DNA of 64,000 nt from assembly GCA_965237725.1 (NCBI GenBank), contig OZ250151.1, positions 3,286,001 to 3,350,000 of the forward strand, in the 5' to 3' direction. The stretch is from G965237725 sp965237725 (GTDB taxonomy: Bacteria > Pseudomonadota > Gammaproteobacteria > Arenicellales > Poriferihabitantaceae). Position numbers and translations under genes: made by a program. Under the pieces are notes generated by a model. The model saw only the letters and a program-made list of their open reading frames with translations. It was not told the DNA's origin and did no database searches. Below are positions 9,430 through 18,310 of this stretch, one piece after another; the stretch's first letter is position 1; every line of letters begins with the position of its first letter.

Positions 9430-10233
9430 TTAGCGGGATGTACTTTTAAACGAGACAGTGCCAGAAACGCTTTGAGTTTGATTGGGCAAAATATCATCAA
9501 ATAACAAGGCTAGATCAGTGCAAGGCCAACCACTCCAACCTAACAAAGCCGCATAAGGTGAATCCAACGCTATTTGTTGATGTTGATTTAGGAATTGACG
9601 CTCAGTCATGATTGTTGGATGGGATGCGACAAACTGTGTCAAATAATTGCCCTTGTCTTTGAATTGCTGTGCAAAGGCAAGTTGGCTAGCCAAAGAACAC
9701 CATGCAAATTCCAGTTCAGGAAATTGTGGATTGACAGCTTGAACATGGATAGCGCCATTTTCATCAAATATAAAATGATTACCGGCAAAGCTGCTCTCAT
9801 GGGGGTGAGATGTAAAGATATGTAGCATGCAAATGTGGATAAAGAAATCGAACCAGGTTTCCTCTGCCTGATTGATAATCGAAATAGAAAAGGTTAGTTG
9901 ATTGTCGGTTACTTGGACGTCCGCGCTGCATTGACCATGAAAGCGCTGATCAGCGATCGGAGCGTTATTAAAACACAAATGATCGTGGTCTAGACGTTCC
10001 CACAGATAATAGCGTTGATATTCGCCGTAGCCCTCACGAGCAGTACCCATGCATTCGGGTAGACGAATAGGCCAAATGCAATTTGGCGCCTGATCCCACT
10101 CAACCAAAATCACTGGTGATCGAAATAATCCCTGATGTCCGGAAACTAAACGGCGCAACTTCTCGACTTCGCGCAACTTATCTGTGAGGTCAGTTGACTT
10201 CCCTAACTCATCCATTGTTGTGATCGTTAGCAT
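9430..10233 (-). CDS. orphan protein of unknown function, 267 residues
   Basis: I do not recognise a family. The protein has no signal peptide or membrane segment. The N-terminal 50 residues are charged and helical (DLTDKLREVEKLRRLV), followed by a region rich in Trp, His, Tyr and Phe that looks like mixed beta structure. The C-terminus carries GWSGWPCTDLALLFDD. Start MLTITTMDELG is uncertain; the internal Met7 is an alternative. The ribosome-binding site is weak. It stands alone between the inverted-repeat spacer and ETF-QO, in the accessory patch, and the downstream frame 9235-9429 continues in phase after its stop. Confidence 0.55.
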   Translation of the reverse strand: MLTITTMDELGKSTDLTDKLREVEKLRRLVSGHQGLFRSPVILVEWDQAPNCIWPIRLPECMGTAREGYGEYQRYYLWERLDHDHLCFNNAPIADQRFHGQCSADVQVTDNQLTFSISIINQAEETWFDFFIHICMLHIFTSHPHESSFAGNHFIFDENGAIHVQAVNPQFPELEFAWCSLASQLAFAQQFKDKGNYLTQFVASHPTIMTERQFLNQHQQIALDSPYAALLGWSGWPCTDLALLFDDILPNQTQSVSGTVSFKSTSR

Positions 10234-10338
10234 AGTAGGTCTAAATCTCTAGAGACGACTGTTCTGATTCAAAACTTTGATATTTAGCTACTGTAAATTC
10301 TATATATGCCTTCTACGGTTACTACCTTACCGGTTGCA

Positions 10339-11994
10339 CTACATGTTTGCGTAATTCGGTCCGCCGCCACCTTCCGGACTGACCCAGTTGATGTTTTTAC
10401 CGGGGTCCTTGATGTCGCAGGTTTTACAGTGCACGCAGTTTTGTGCGTTGATCTGCAGTTCCGGAGTGGTATCCGTATTTATGAATTCATATACCCCGGC
10501 CGGGCAAAACCGTTGTTCGGGACCGGCAAATATTTTGTAATTGGAATCAACAGCCTGGCCCAATTTTTCAAGCTTAAGATGGACTGGCTGATCTTCTTCG
10601 TGGTTGGTACTGGACAGGTATACCGATGAGGTTTTGTCAAAACTAAGAACCCCATCGGGCTTGGGATAATTTATGGGTTTACACTCTACGGCGGGTTTTA
10701 ACGTTTCATGATCCGCTACTGGGTCGGTTAGCTTGAATGGCAATTTGCCAGCAAAAATATTCTGATCGATAAAGTTGTAGGCCCCACCCATCCAGGTTCC
10801 AAATTTGTGTAACGCCGCACCAAAGTTTCGGGATTGATGTAATTCTTCAAACAACCAGGAGTCTTCGAAGTTTTGTTCAAAATCTTCGAGATTGCCATCG
10901 CCATGGACGACGCTAAAAACTGTTTCAGCAGCCAATAACCCCGATTTCATCGCCGTGTGGGAGCCTTTGATTTTTGAGAAATTCAAGGTGCCGGCATCAC
11001 ATCCAATCAAAAGACCATTGGGTAAGCACATCTTTGGTAATGCGTTGATACCACCTTTGGTAATCGCGCGCGCGCCATAGGCGATTCGCTCACCGCCTTC
11101 CAGGTAACGTTTAATTTCGGGATGATGTTTGAAACGTTGCAGTTCATCAAAGGGACTGAGATAGGGATTGGAATAAGATAGGTCGGTGATCAGTCCCATA
11201 GAAACCAAGTTGTCCCCCAGATGATATAAAAATGATCCGCCGGTCGCGCCATTTTCCGCCAGGGGCCAGCCCGCACCGTGCACCACCAGACCGGGTTGAT
11301 GTTTTTCTGGATCAATTTGCCACAGCTCCTTGATACCGATGCCATAGTGCTGGGTCGCGCTATCACTGTCCAGATTGAACTGATTGATTAACTGCTTGCC
11401 CAAATGGCCTCGACAGCCTTCAGCAAACAGGGTTACCTTGGCGTGTAATTCCATGCCGGGCTCATAAGCATCTTTGGCTTCGCCGTCCAAGCCTCTGCCC
11501 ATCTCACCGGTTGCTACGCCCTTGATGATGCCATCTTCATGGAACAGAACTTCCGAGGCAGGGAAGCCAGGGAAAATTTCTACGCCGAGACCTTCTGCCT
11601 GTTCTCCAAGCCATCGGCATACGTCACCCAGGCTGACAATGTAATTGCCTTCATTATGCATCGGTTTTGGGACCATCCACAGCGGCATGCTGGTCGCCTT
11701 GGTTTCGTTTTTGAACAGAAAAACCTTGTCCTTTTCCACCGGAGTATTCAGCGGCGCACCCAATTCCTTCCAGTTTGGAAACAGTTCGTTTAGGGCCCGC
11801 GGTTCAAACAGAGCACCAGATAGAATATGTGCGCCCACTTCGGAGCCTTTCTCGAGAACCACAACGGACAGTTCTTTTTCATTTTCTCCGGCCAGTTGCA
11901 TCAACTTGCACGCGGCGCTCAGTCCTGCGGGTCCAGCGCCGACGATGACGACATCGACTTCCATTGATTCACGTTCGCTCTGCTGTTCAGACAT
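10339..11994 (-). CDS. electron transfer flavoprotein-ubiquinone oxidoreductase
   Basis: Passes electrons from reduced ETF (fatty-acid and amino-acid dehydrogenases) to ubiquinone at the inner membrane. At 551 residues it has the usual length. The FAD-binding glycine motif VIVGAGPAGLSAACKL lies near residue 15, and the C-terminal 4Fe-4S domain has the cysteines of NCVHCKTCDIKDPGKNINW plus an upstream Cys in RFCPAGVYE. No etfAB genes are in the window. It is divergent from argD, 163 bases apart. The clean ATG at 11994 starts just ahead of the FAD motif. Confidence 0.95.
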   Translation of the reverse strand: MSEQQSERESMEVDVVIVGAGPAGLSAACKLMQLAGENEKELSVVVLEKGSEVGAHILSGALFEPRALNELFPNWKELGAPLNTPVEKDKVFLFKNETKATSMPLWMVPKPMHNEGNYIVSLGDVCRWLGEQAEGLGVEIFPGFPASEVLFHEDGIIKGVATGEMGRGLDGEAKDAYEPGMELHAKVTLFAEGCRGHLGKQLINQFNLDSDSATQHYGIGIKELWQIDPEKHQPGLVVHGAGWPLAENGATGGSFLYHLGDNLVSMGLITDLSYSNPYLSPFDELQRFKHHPEIKRYLEGGERIAYGARAITKGGINALPKMCLPNGLLIGCDAGTLNFSKIKGSHTAMKSGLLAAETVFSVVHGDGNLEDFEQNFEDSWLFEELHQSRNFGAALHKFGTWMGGAYNFIDQNIFAGKLPFKLTDPVADHETLKPAVECKPINYPKPDGVLSFDKTSSVYLSSTNHEEDQPVHLKLEKLGQAVDSNYKIFAGPEQRFCPAGVYEFINTDTTPELQINAQNCVHCKTCDIKDPGKNINWVSPEGGGGPNYANM

Positions 11995-12157
11995 AATGCT
12001 TCTCGGTTTTGATGGTAATGGGAGAATAAAAAATTAGGATGATATTCTCCTACCGATACAGTTAAAATTCCAGCGTTTTAGATCAGATATCAAAAAGAAA
12101 TTTTTAATTCCTCGGGTTAGATTCTTGGGGCTAATTACTTCAGACAATATATTCAAA

Positions 12158-13396
12158 ATGACAACGAGCACGAATTCAGACACACCGGTCAGGCGCTCAC
12201 AATATGAGCAGGTTATGGCGCCCAATTATGCGCCCATGAGCATATTGCCGGAAAAGGGACTTGGGTCGCGGCTATGGGATACCGCGGGCAAAGAATACCT
12301 GGACTTTGCCGGGGGAATTGCGGTTTCCGCATTGGGACATGCCCATCCTGAATTAATCAAAGCGCTGACTGAACAGGCAAACAAGTTCTGGCACGTCAGT
12401 AATGTGTTGACCAATGAGCCGGCAATTCGGCTTGCCAGCATGTTATGCGAGTGTACATTTGCGGAACGAATATTTTTCGCAAACTCGGGATCAGAAGTAA
12501 ATGAAGCGGCACTCAAACTGGCCCGTCGATACGCAATTGATAACTATGGCGATCACAAATTTCAGATTCTTGGTTTCGATAATGCTTTTCATGGTCGGAC
12601 CTTTTTTACTGTTTGTGCCGGAGGGCAGCCGAAATATAGCGAAGGTTTTGGGCCCAAGCCGCCGGGAATTTCCCATCTGCCGTTTAATGATGCCGAGGCA
12701 GTGAAACAGTATTTTGCTGAACACGGTGATAATGTCTGTGCGGTAATTCTGGAGCCTTGCCAGGGCGAGGGCGGTGTGACTCCCGCGACTCAAGAATTTG
12801 TAGAAACCATCCGTGAATGTTGTACCCAATCAAATGCGTTAATGGTGTTCGATGAAATACAAACTGGCGTAGGCCGATCGGGCAAGCTCTATACCTATCA
12901 GAAACTCGAAGTGGTGCCGGATATTTTAACCACGGCCAAGGCCCTGGGTTGTGGTTTTCCGATTAGCGCCATGCTGACCACTGAAAATATTGCCAACAGC
13001 CTTGTGGTTGGTACCCACGGCAGTACGTTTGGCGGCAATCCCATGGCCTGCGCTGTGGCCTGCAAAGCACTGGAGTTGATTAATACCCCTGAAATGTTAA
13101 ACGGGGTTGAGCAAAAAAGTAGACAGATTGTAGACGGGTTGAAAACCATCAATGAAAAACATCAGATATTTAGTGATATTCGGGGGGATGGATTGTTGCT
13201 TGGATGTGAGCTGAATTCGGACAATAAGGACCGCGCGAGAGAAATTTTATCTGGTTGTACCGAAAAAGGACTGCTGGTGTTGGTCGCAGGTCCCAATGTG
13301 GTTCGTCTGGCACCGGCATTAAATATCAGTGAAGATGAAATTAATCAGGGACTGGCGGTGATGGAAAATGTAATTGCGGAAATGGTGAGTAGTTAA
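12158..13396 (+). CDS. argD: acetylornithine / succinylornithine aminotransferase
   Basis: Class III PLP aminotransferase of 412 residues, most like the ArgD/AstC group. It converts N-acetylglutamate semialdehyde to acetylornithine in arginine synthesis, and AstC-like members also act on succinylornithine in arginine breakdown. Residues visible: PLP lysine Lys261 (TTAKALGCGFP), the NSGSE phosphate loop, FHGRT, and FDEIQTGVGR with the cofactor Asp. I start at ATG 12158 (MTTSTNSD); an in-frame TTG at 12125 would only add 11 non-conserved residues. argB lies 2.4 kb away on the other strand, which fits an arginine role. Confidence 0.92.
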   Translation: MTTSTNSDTPVRRSQYEQVMAPNYAPMSILPEKGLGSRLWDTAGKEYLDFAGGIAVSALGHAHPELIKALTEQANKFWHVSNVLTNEPAIRLASMLCECTFAERIFFANSGSEVNEAALKLARRYAIDNYGDHKFQILGFDNAFHGRTFFTVCAGGQPKYSEGFGPKPPGISHLPFNDAEAVKQYFAEHGDNVCAVILEPCQGEGGVTPATQEFVETIRECCTQSNALMVFDEIQTGVGRSGKLYTYQKLEVVPDILTTAKALGCGFPISAMLTTENIANSLVVGTHGSTFGGNPMACAVACKALELINTPEMLNGVEQKSRQIVDGLKTINEKHQIFSDIRGDGLLLGCELNSDNKDRAREILSGCTEKGLLVLVAGPNVVRLAPALNISEDEINQGLAVMENVIAEMVSS

Positions 13397-13407
13397 ACAA
13401 GTACCGG

Positions 13408-13680
13408 TTACAGACCATTCAATGCGTTTTCAATCCGCTCAGATACTTCATCGATAATTTTCGAATTCTCAGCTTTGGGCAGATTTTCCCTTTCCAACTT
13501 TCGCAGTAGGATCATAGATTCCTCGTCACCAATGGAACCCATAATAGAAGACAGATTGTGGGCCACGTCTTCGAACGTTGCCTCGTCTCCATCCTCAAAC
13601 GCCTCGAGAAGCGTTGACATGTATTGTGGAATATGGGTTTTGTAGAGTGTGGCCAGCTCCGGGCTCAATTCGTCATTCAT
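13408..13680 (-). CDS. Hpt-like phosphotransfer domain protein
   Basis: A 90-residue helical protein consisting of one domain. VAHNLSSIMGSIGDEE resembles the phospho-accepting helix of Hpt domains (AHxLKGxxxxLG), with His41 in the right place; the usual Lys-Gly after it is Ser-Ser here. If functional it would relay phosphate between a hybrid histidine kinase and a response regulator, neither of which is adjacent. It converges on argD with 11 bases between the stops and lies 86 bases downstream of fpr. The assignment rests on this one motif. Confidence 0.6.
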   Translation of the reverse strand: MNDELSPELATLYKTHIPQYMSTLLEAFEDGDEATFEDVAHNLSSIMGSIGDEESMILLRKLERENLPKAENSKIIDEVSERIENALNGL

Positions 13681-13766
13681 GTTTTCGTTTGCTTGTTCTT
13701 GTATTCAGGCAGTTTAACCCAAATTTGAACCAGAATTGAATCAGTTTGGCGGGCAATATTCTTAAA

Positions 13767-14540
13767 TTACCGCTCTACAAAGGCGCGTTCGATAACGTAT
13801 TCGCGAAAATCACTCTTGCGGGTTTCCTGAAAACCCATGTTGTCCAGTATCTCTCCAATACTCTTCAACATACTGGGACTGCCGCATAACATAAACCGGT
13901 CATCATCAATATTTAGCGCGGGCATATTAACATCTTCCATCAACTTTCCACTTTCCAGCAATTTTGTTATCCGCCCATAATTGATAAATGGCTCCCGGGT
14001 CACTGCAGGATAGTAGATTAACTTGTCTTTTACGCTATGACCGAAATATTCATTATCTTTCAATTCCATGGTCAGCAATTGCTGATAGGTTAGTTCGTTG
14101 ATATATCGGCAACCGTGCACGAGGATTACTTTTTCAAAATTGTCATACACATCCGGGTCTTTAATGATGGATAAAAACGGCGCTAGACCGGTTCCAGTAC
14201 TCAATAGATATAAATGTTTTCCGGGCCGAAGATGATCCCACAACAGGGTTCCCGTTGGTTTTTTACTTACCAGTAGCTGATCGCCAATCTTGATATGCTG
14301 AAGCCTTGAGGTAAGTGGGCCGTCCTGCACCTTAATACTGTAAAACTCCAGAAAATCTTCATAGTTTGAACTGGCCATACTATAGGCACGCAGTAATGGC
14401 TTTCCGTCCACTTCGAGCCCCATCATTGCAAACTCACCATTGCGAAATCGGAGTGACGGGTCCCGGGTTGTTTTAATCGTAAACAGAGTATCCGACCAGT
14501 GGTGGACATCGATTACGGTTTCTGTATGTGCTTCAGCCAT
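13767..14540 (-). CDS. fpr: ferredoxin/flavodoxin-NADP+ reductase
   Basis: FAD enzyme exchanging electrons between NADPH and ferredoxin or flavodoxin. Its 257 residues match the short bacterial class. The FAD motif RAYSMASSN (near residue 52), the NADP-binding STGTGLAPFLSI and VHGCRY, and the class-typical C-terminal ending YVIERAFVER are all present. ATG 14540 gives the normal N-terminus. It stands alone; no ferredoxin gene is adjacent. About 280 bases separate it from nudC, which shares its strand, and I saw nothing definite in that spacer. Confidence 0.94.
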   Translation of the reverse strand: MAEAHTETVIDVHHWSDTLFTIKTTRDPSLRFRNGEFAMMGLEVDGKPLLRAYSMASSNYEDFLEFYSIKVQDGPLTSRLQHIKIGDQLLVSKKPTGTLLWDHLRPGKHLYLLSTGTGLAPFLSIIKDPDVYDNFEKVILVHGCRYINELTYQQLLTMELKDNEYFGHSVKDKLIYYPAVTREPFINYGRITKLLESGKLMEDVNMPALNIDDDRFMLCGSPSMLKSIGEILDNMGFQETRKSDFREYVIERAFVER

Positions 14541-14824
14541 GGCTTTTGTTCAAACTTTTCGAAAATAGTGTTGGATATATTAAATGGAGTAATTGGTAAA
14601 AATTACAATGTTATTTCGTTGAATATGAAGCAAATTATGCCTGCACAGCGATATTCAGACCAGATCATCTCTAAAATAATTAATATTTGCTCAGAACAAT
14701 CAGCAGTGCGCAAAATAGATCGTTGATGTTTGAATAATAAAAGAATCAGATTCTAAAGATCGGGTTTTAAGGAGAATTTTATCTATGCACTTTTATCTGG
14801 AATAATTAGATCTAGCTGCTAAAT

Positions 14825-15760
14825 TTATTGATTATCCCCTAGCCAGGACTCTATAAGGGTTCTTGAGATAGAATCTTTGCGCGGTAGTGCCAGCGAATCA
14901 GGCTGATCATATTCACCAAAATTGTTAATTTCTTCTACACTAAACCATCGCGCGTCTTCCAACTCATCCAGATCCACATTCAATTCCCACTGACGAGTTG
15001 TGGCACGATAGCCCAACATCAGCGATGATGGAAATGGCCAGGGCTGGGATCCAACATATCGCGCGCTATCAATCTGAACACCGGCTTCTTCCATAACTTC
15101 CCGTGCCACGGCTTCTTCCAGAGATTCTCCGGGCTCAACAAATCCCGCCAATGTAGAGTAGATCCCTATTGGCAAGCCTTTGTGGCGGCCTAACAGGCAT
15201 TTCGGTATACCGTCCGGGGGATCTGCCAATTCAACAATCATAATCACCGCCGGATCAATACGGGGATAGGCTTCCTTTGCACAACTCTCATTTGAGCATT
15301 TGCGCATATGTCCGCCACTGTGTACCTGGTTTGGACTTCCGCAACGACTGCAATGCTGGTTTTCACGGTGCCAGAAAGCGAGACCTCTGGAATAAGCGCA
15401 AATCGCAGCGTCATCACCCACCAGATGCAATACCGATTTCCGCAAATCCAGCAGTTCTGCAGGGTATTCACTTTGCTCAATCAGTAGATCAATTTGCATT
15501 TGGCTCAACCTGCTCAGATCAGTGCCAAAAACCGGAAGCTCACCGTGATGTCCAAGATAGGTGGGATGATCTCCAGAGCCAAGTAATATTTCTGCATATT
15601 TCCCGTTGAACAGGGCTTGCCCAGCTAATGATCCATTGATAGTTTTAGAGATCAGATTAGCATCGTTATAAATCGCAGTTACCCATCGACCAGGAAAATT
15701 TTTCTGCTGCTCAACCCATTCGGGGTTTTCACGCAATGCGGAATTTCGATTCAGGGGCAT
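14825..15760 (-). CDS. nudC: NAD(H) pyrophosphatase / NAD-cap hydrolase
   Basis: Nudix hydrolase that splits NADH, and removes NAD caps from RNA in the E. coli homologue. A four-Cys zinc site (HCSRCG...KCSNESC) precedes the Nudix box (GFVEPGESLEEAVAREVMEEAG), followed by the NudC signature SQPWPFPSSLM. The frame is open back to 15889, overlapping the 3' end of argB. I prefer ATG 15760 (MPLNRNSALRENP), since family members often begin with such an N-P-L-D/N-R segment and it gives 311 residues without overlap. No clear ribosome-binding site decides this. argB lies 55 bases upstream on the same strand, so cotranscription is likely. Confidence 0.9.
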   Translation of the reverse strand: MPLNRNSALRENPEWVEQQKNFPGRWVTAIYNDANLISKTINGSLAGQALFNGKYAEILLGSGDHPTYLGHHGELPVFGTDLSRLSQMQIDLLIEQSEYPAELLDLRKSVLHLVGDDAAICAYSRGLAFWHRENQHCSRCGSPNQVHSGGHMRKCSNESCAKEAYPRIDPAVIMIVELADPPDGIPKCLLGRHKGLPIGIYSTLAGFVEPGESLEEAVAREVMEEAGVQIDSARYVGSQPWPFPSSLMLGYRATTRQWELNVDLDELEDARWFSVEEINNFGEYDQPDSLALPRKDSISRTLIESWLGDNQ

Positions 15761-15815
15761 GCCCAGGTAAGCGGGCACTTGAAATTGGCTGTTCAAAGCT
15801 ATTTCTTCCGTAGGG

Positions 15816-16703
15816 TTATGGCACAATTTGAGTTCCGATACCGGAGTCAGTAAACAATTCGAGCAATAAAGCATGTTCAACCCGGCCATCGAGGATCAAA
15901 GCTGAGCCCACACCGTTTCCAATGGCATCCATGGCACAGTCAACTTTAGGAATCATACCGCCGGAAATAGTCTGATTTTTAATTAATTTTGCCACCTCGC
16001 CGGATTTAACTTCGCTTACAAGCTGGTCTTTTTTGTCCAGCACCCCGGGGGTGTTTGTCAGCAGCATTAATTTTTCCGCTTCAAGGGTGATGGCCAGTTT
16101 GCCAGCCACCAGGTCCGCATTGATATTGTAAGTCTGCCCATCAGCACCGACCCCTATTGGTGCAATGATGGGTATAAATGACTGAGTCTCCAGAAGCTGT
16201 ACAACTTTCGGGTCAATGGATTCAACTTCACCAACGTGCCCATAGTCAATTATTTCCGGTCGCTCCAGTACGGGATCATTTTTTTTGACATTGAGTTTTC
16301 TCGCCTTGATCAGATTGCCATCTTTCCCCGTTAAGCCAACGGCGCGGCCCCCCAGAGAATTAATCAAATTGACAATTTCCTTGTTGACCAAACCACCCAA
16401 AACCATTTCCACCACATCCATGGTTTCGCTATCGGTGACCCGCATACCGTCTATAAAGGTAGATTCTTTGCCAATTTTCTTCAACAGTTCGCTGATTTGT
16501 GGACCGCCACCATGAACTACAACGGGATTCATGCCCACCAGTTTCATCAAGATAACATCCCGCGCAAAACTGGTTTTTAATACCTGATCCACCATGGCAT
16601 TACCGCCATATTTAATGACAATGGTTTTCCCCTGGTACTGACGAATATAAGGTAGTGCTTCGGTCAGTATTTGTGCGGTGGTTTGAGGATTTGGGCTTTT
16701 CAT
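15816..16703 (-). CDS. argB: acetylglutamate kinase
   Basis: Second step of arginine synthesis: phosphorylates N-acetylglutamate. Of 295 residues, it shows the family's VIKYGGNAM near the N-terminus, VVHGGGPQI, the substrate-binding NINADLVAGKLA and the C-terminal GGMIPKVDCAMDAI. The length and N-terminal helix (PQTTAQILTEALPYIRQY) are those of the arginine-sensitive hexameric class, so feedback inhibition is likely. It starts at ATG 16703 and precedes nudC. Confidence 0.95.
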   Translation of the reverse strand: MKSPNPQTTAQILTEALPYIRQYQGKTIVIKYGGNAMVDQVLKTSFARDVILMKLVGMNPVVVHGGGPQISELLKKIGKESTFIDGMRVTDSETMDVVEMVLGGLVNKEIVNLINSLGGRAVGLTGKDGNLIKARKLNVKKNDPVLERPEIIDYGHVGEVESIDPKVVQLLETQSFIPIIAPIGVGADGQTYNINADLVAGKLAITLEAEKLMLLTNTPGVLDKKDQLVSEVKSGEVAKLIKNQTISGGMIPKVDCAMDAIGNGVGSALILDGRVEHALLLELFTDSGIGTQIVP

Positions 16704-17096
16704 ATCCGTTTGCTGAATTTATTTTCTGATTGGAATAAAAGGGCGATTCTAACGCGAAAAACCATATGTCTTAGTATTATTCCGGGTGAATAGACGGGGT
16801 TCTGGGGTGTATTCAATGGGACAAGAATAGCGGGATTCAATTCGTGATTATATTGAAGTATCGGCGAAAATACTGAATTGTAAAAATTATCCATGTCCGG
16901 CTGGGATAAATTTTGGTCTCTTGGAGGTATTTCTGAACTGATAAATATGCTAACATTCAATCATATAAAGAAATCTTTATATAAAAATAATTCTGGGTCA
17001 TTAAAGACTAAATATCCACTAATTTGAATTCCCTCGACCAGACTGGAAGATAAATCCGGAAAATGCGTGGGCGAAATGTTTGAGGTAACAAACTTA
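16704..17096. other. gene-free divergent spacer before argB and metK
   Basis: A 393-base AT-rich spacer between the diverging argB and metK starts. The only distinct structure is the hairpin atataaag-aaat-ctttatat (16963-16982). I looked for SAM or SAH riboswitch features and MetJ boxes and recognised none. An open frame on the minus strand (16700-16960) has no coding look. Promoters for both genes are presumably here, but I cannot fix them. Confidence 0.5.
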
Positions 17097-18263
17097 ATGT
17101 CGAATTCTTTCTTGTTTACATCAGAATCTGTGTCAGAAGGCCATCCTGATAAGGTTGCGGACCAGATTTCAGATTCTGTGCTCGATGCATTGCTAGCTCA
17201 GGACCCCAAGTCCAGAGTCGCTTGCGAAACCATGATTACCACAGGTATGGCAGTTCTGGCCGGAGAAATTACCACCAATGCGGTGGTAGATTTCCAGGAG
17301 ACGGTGAGGGAGACCATCGGCGACATCGGTTACAACTCATCTGATATGGGTTTTGACTATAAAAGCTGCGCTGTGCTGGTTTCCCTTGACAAGCAATCTG
17401 TAGACATCGCCCAGGGTGTTAATGAGGGCGAAGGCCTTGATCTCGATCAGGGGGCCGGTGACCAGGGTCTAATGTTTGGTTATGCCTGTAATGAAACCGA
17501 AGTGCTCATGCCGTTTCCCATTACTTATTCTCATCGACTGGTTGCTAAACAGGCAGAAGTTCGCAAGTCCGGGAAGCTGGGATGGTTACGACCCGATGCA
17601 AAGTCCCAGGTCACTGTACGTTATGAAGGCAATAATCCGGTGTCTGTTGATACCGTGGTTCTGTCTACCCAACACGATGAAGATATTTCCCACGACAAAC
17701 TGTCTGAAGCGGTTATCGAAGAGATCATCAAACCGGTACTGCCTGCTGATATGGTAACCAAAGATACCCGTTTTCTGGTTAACCCAACCGGGCGATTCGT
17801 CATTGGTGGCCCGGTAGGGGATTGTGGATTGACTGGACGAAAAATTATTGTGGATACCTATGGTGGTTCTGCTCATCATGGTGGTGGCGCATTTTCCGGA
17901 AAAGATCCATCAAAGGTTGACCGTTCCGCGGCCTATGCTACCCGATACGTTGCCAAAAACGTGGTTGCTGCCGGGCTGGCTGAAAAATGTGAGGTCCAGG
18001 TTGCTTATGCCATCGGTGTAGCCAAGCCGGTTTCTGTGATGGTAGATACCTTTGGCACAGGAAAAATCGACGACGACAAAATAAGCGCACTGGTTGAAAA
18101 GCATTTTGATCTTCGTCCCAAAGCCATAGTTCAGGTTCTGGATTTACTACGACCGATTTACCGAAAAACTGCGGCATACGGCCATTTTGGTCGAACCGAA
18201 GCCGAATTCACCTGGGAAAAAACCGACAAAGCCGAGGCTCTGAGAGCTGACGCCGGAATTTAG
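17097..18263 (+). CDS. metK: S-adenosylmethionine synthetase
   Basis: Makes AdoMet from methionine and ATP. I choose ATG 17097 (MSNSFLFTSESVSEGHPDK), which gives 388 residues and the universal N-terminus; the upstream in-frame GTG at 17067 adds ten unrelated residues. Signature segments GHPDKVADQISD (ATP and metal site) and GGGAFSGKDPSKVDRS are present. ahcY follows 47 bases downstream on the same strand, so synthesis of AdoMet and removal of its by-product AdoHcy are coupled in one transcription unit. Confidence 0.97.
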   Translation: MSNSFLFTSESVSEGHPDKVADQISDSVLDALLAQDPKSRVACETMITTGMAVLAGEITTNAVVDFQETVRETIGDIGYNSSDMGFDYKSCAVLVSLDKQSVDIAQGVNEGEGLDLDQGAGDQGLMFGYACNETEVLMPFPITYSHRLVAKQAEVRKSGKLGWLRPDAKSQVTVRYEGNNPVSVDTVVLSTQHDEDISHDKLSEAVIEEIIKPVLPADMVTKDTRFLVNPTGRFVIGGPVGDCGLTGRKIIVDTYGGSAHHGGGAFSGKDPSKVDRSAAYATRYVAKNVVAAGLAEKCEVQVAYAIGVAKPVSVMVDTFGTGKIDDDKISALVEKHFDLRPKAIVQVLDLLRPIYRKTAAYGHFGRTEAEFTWEKTDKAEALRADAGI

Positions 18264-18310
18264 TAAACCCTTTTTATTTTCTTTGAAACAATATTTAATA
18301 GGTATTAATT

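Noticed and set aside
16700..16960. 86-codon minus-strand frame before argB
   Set aside because: Low-complexity AT-rich spacer, no ribosome-binding site, and residue composition unlike a folded protein.
16963..16982. AT-only hairpin before metK as a SAM or SAH riboswitch
   Set aside because: Short, all A/T apart from one pair, and none of the conserved riboswitch segments are nearby.
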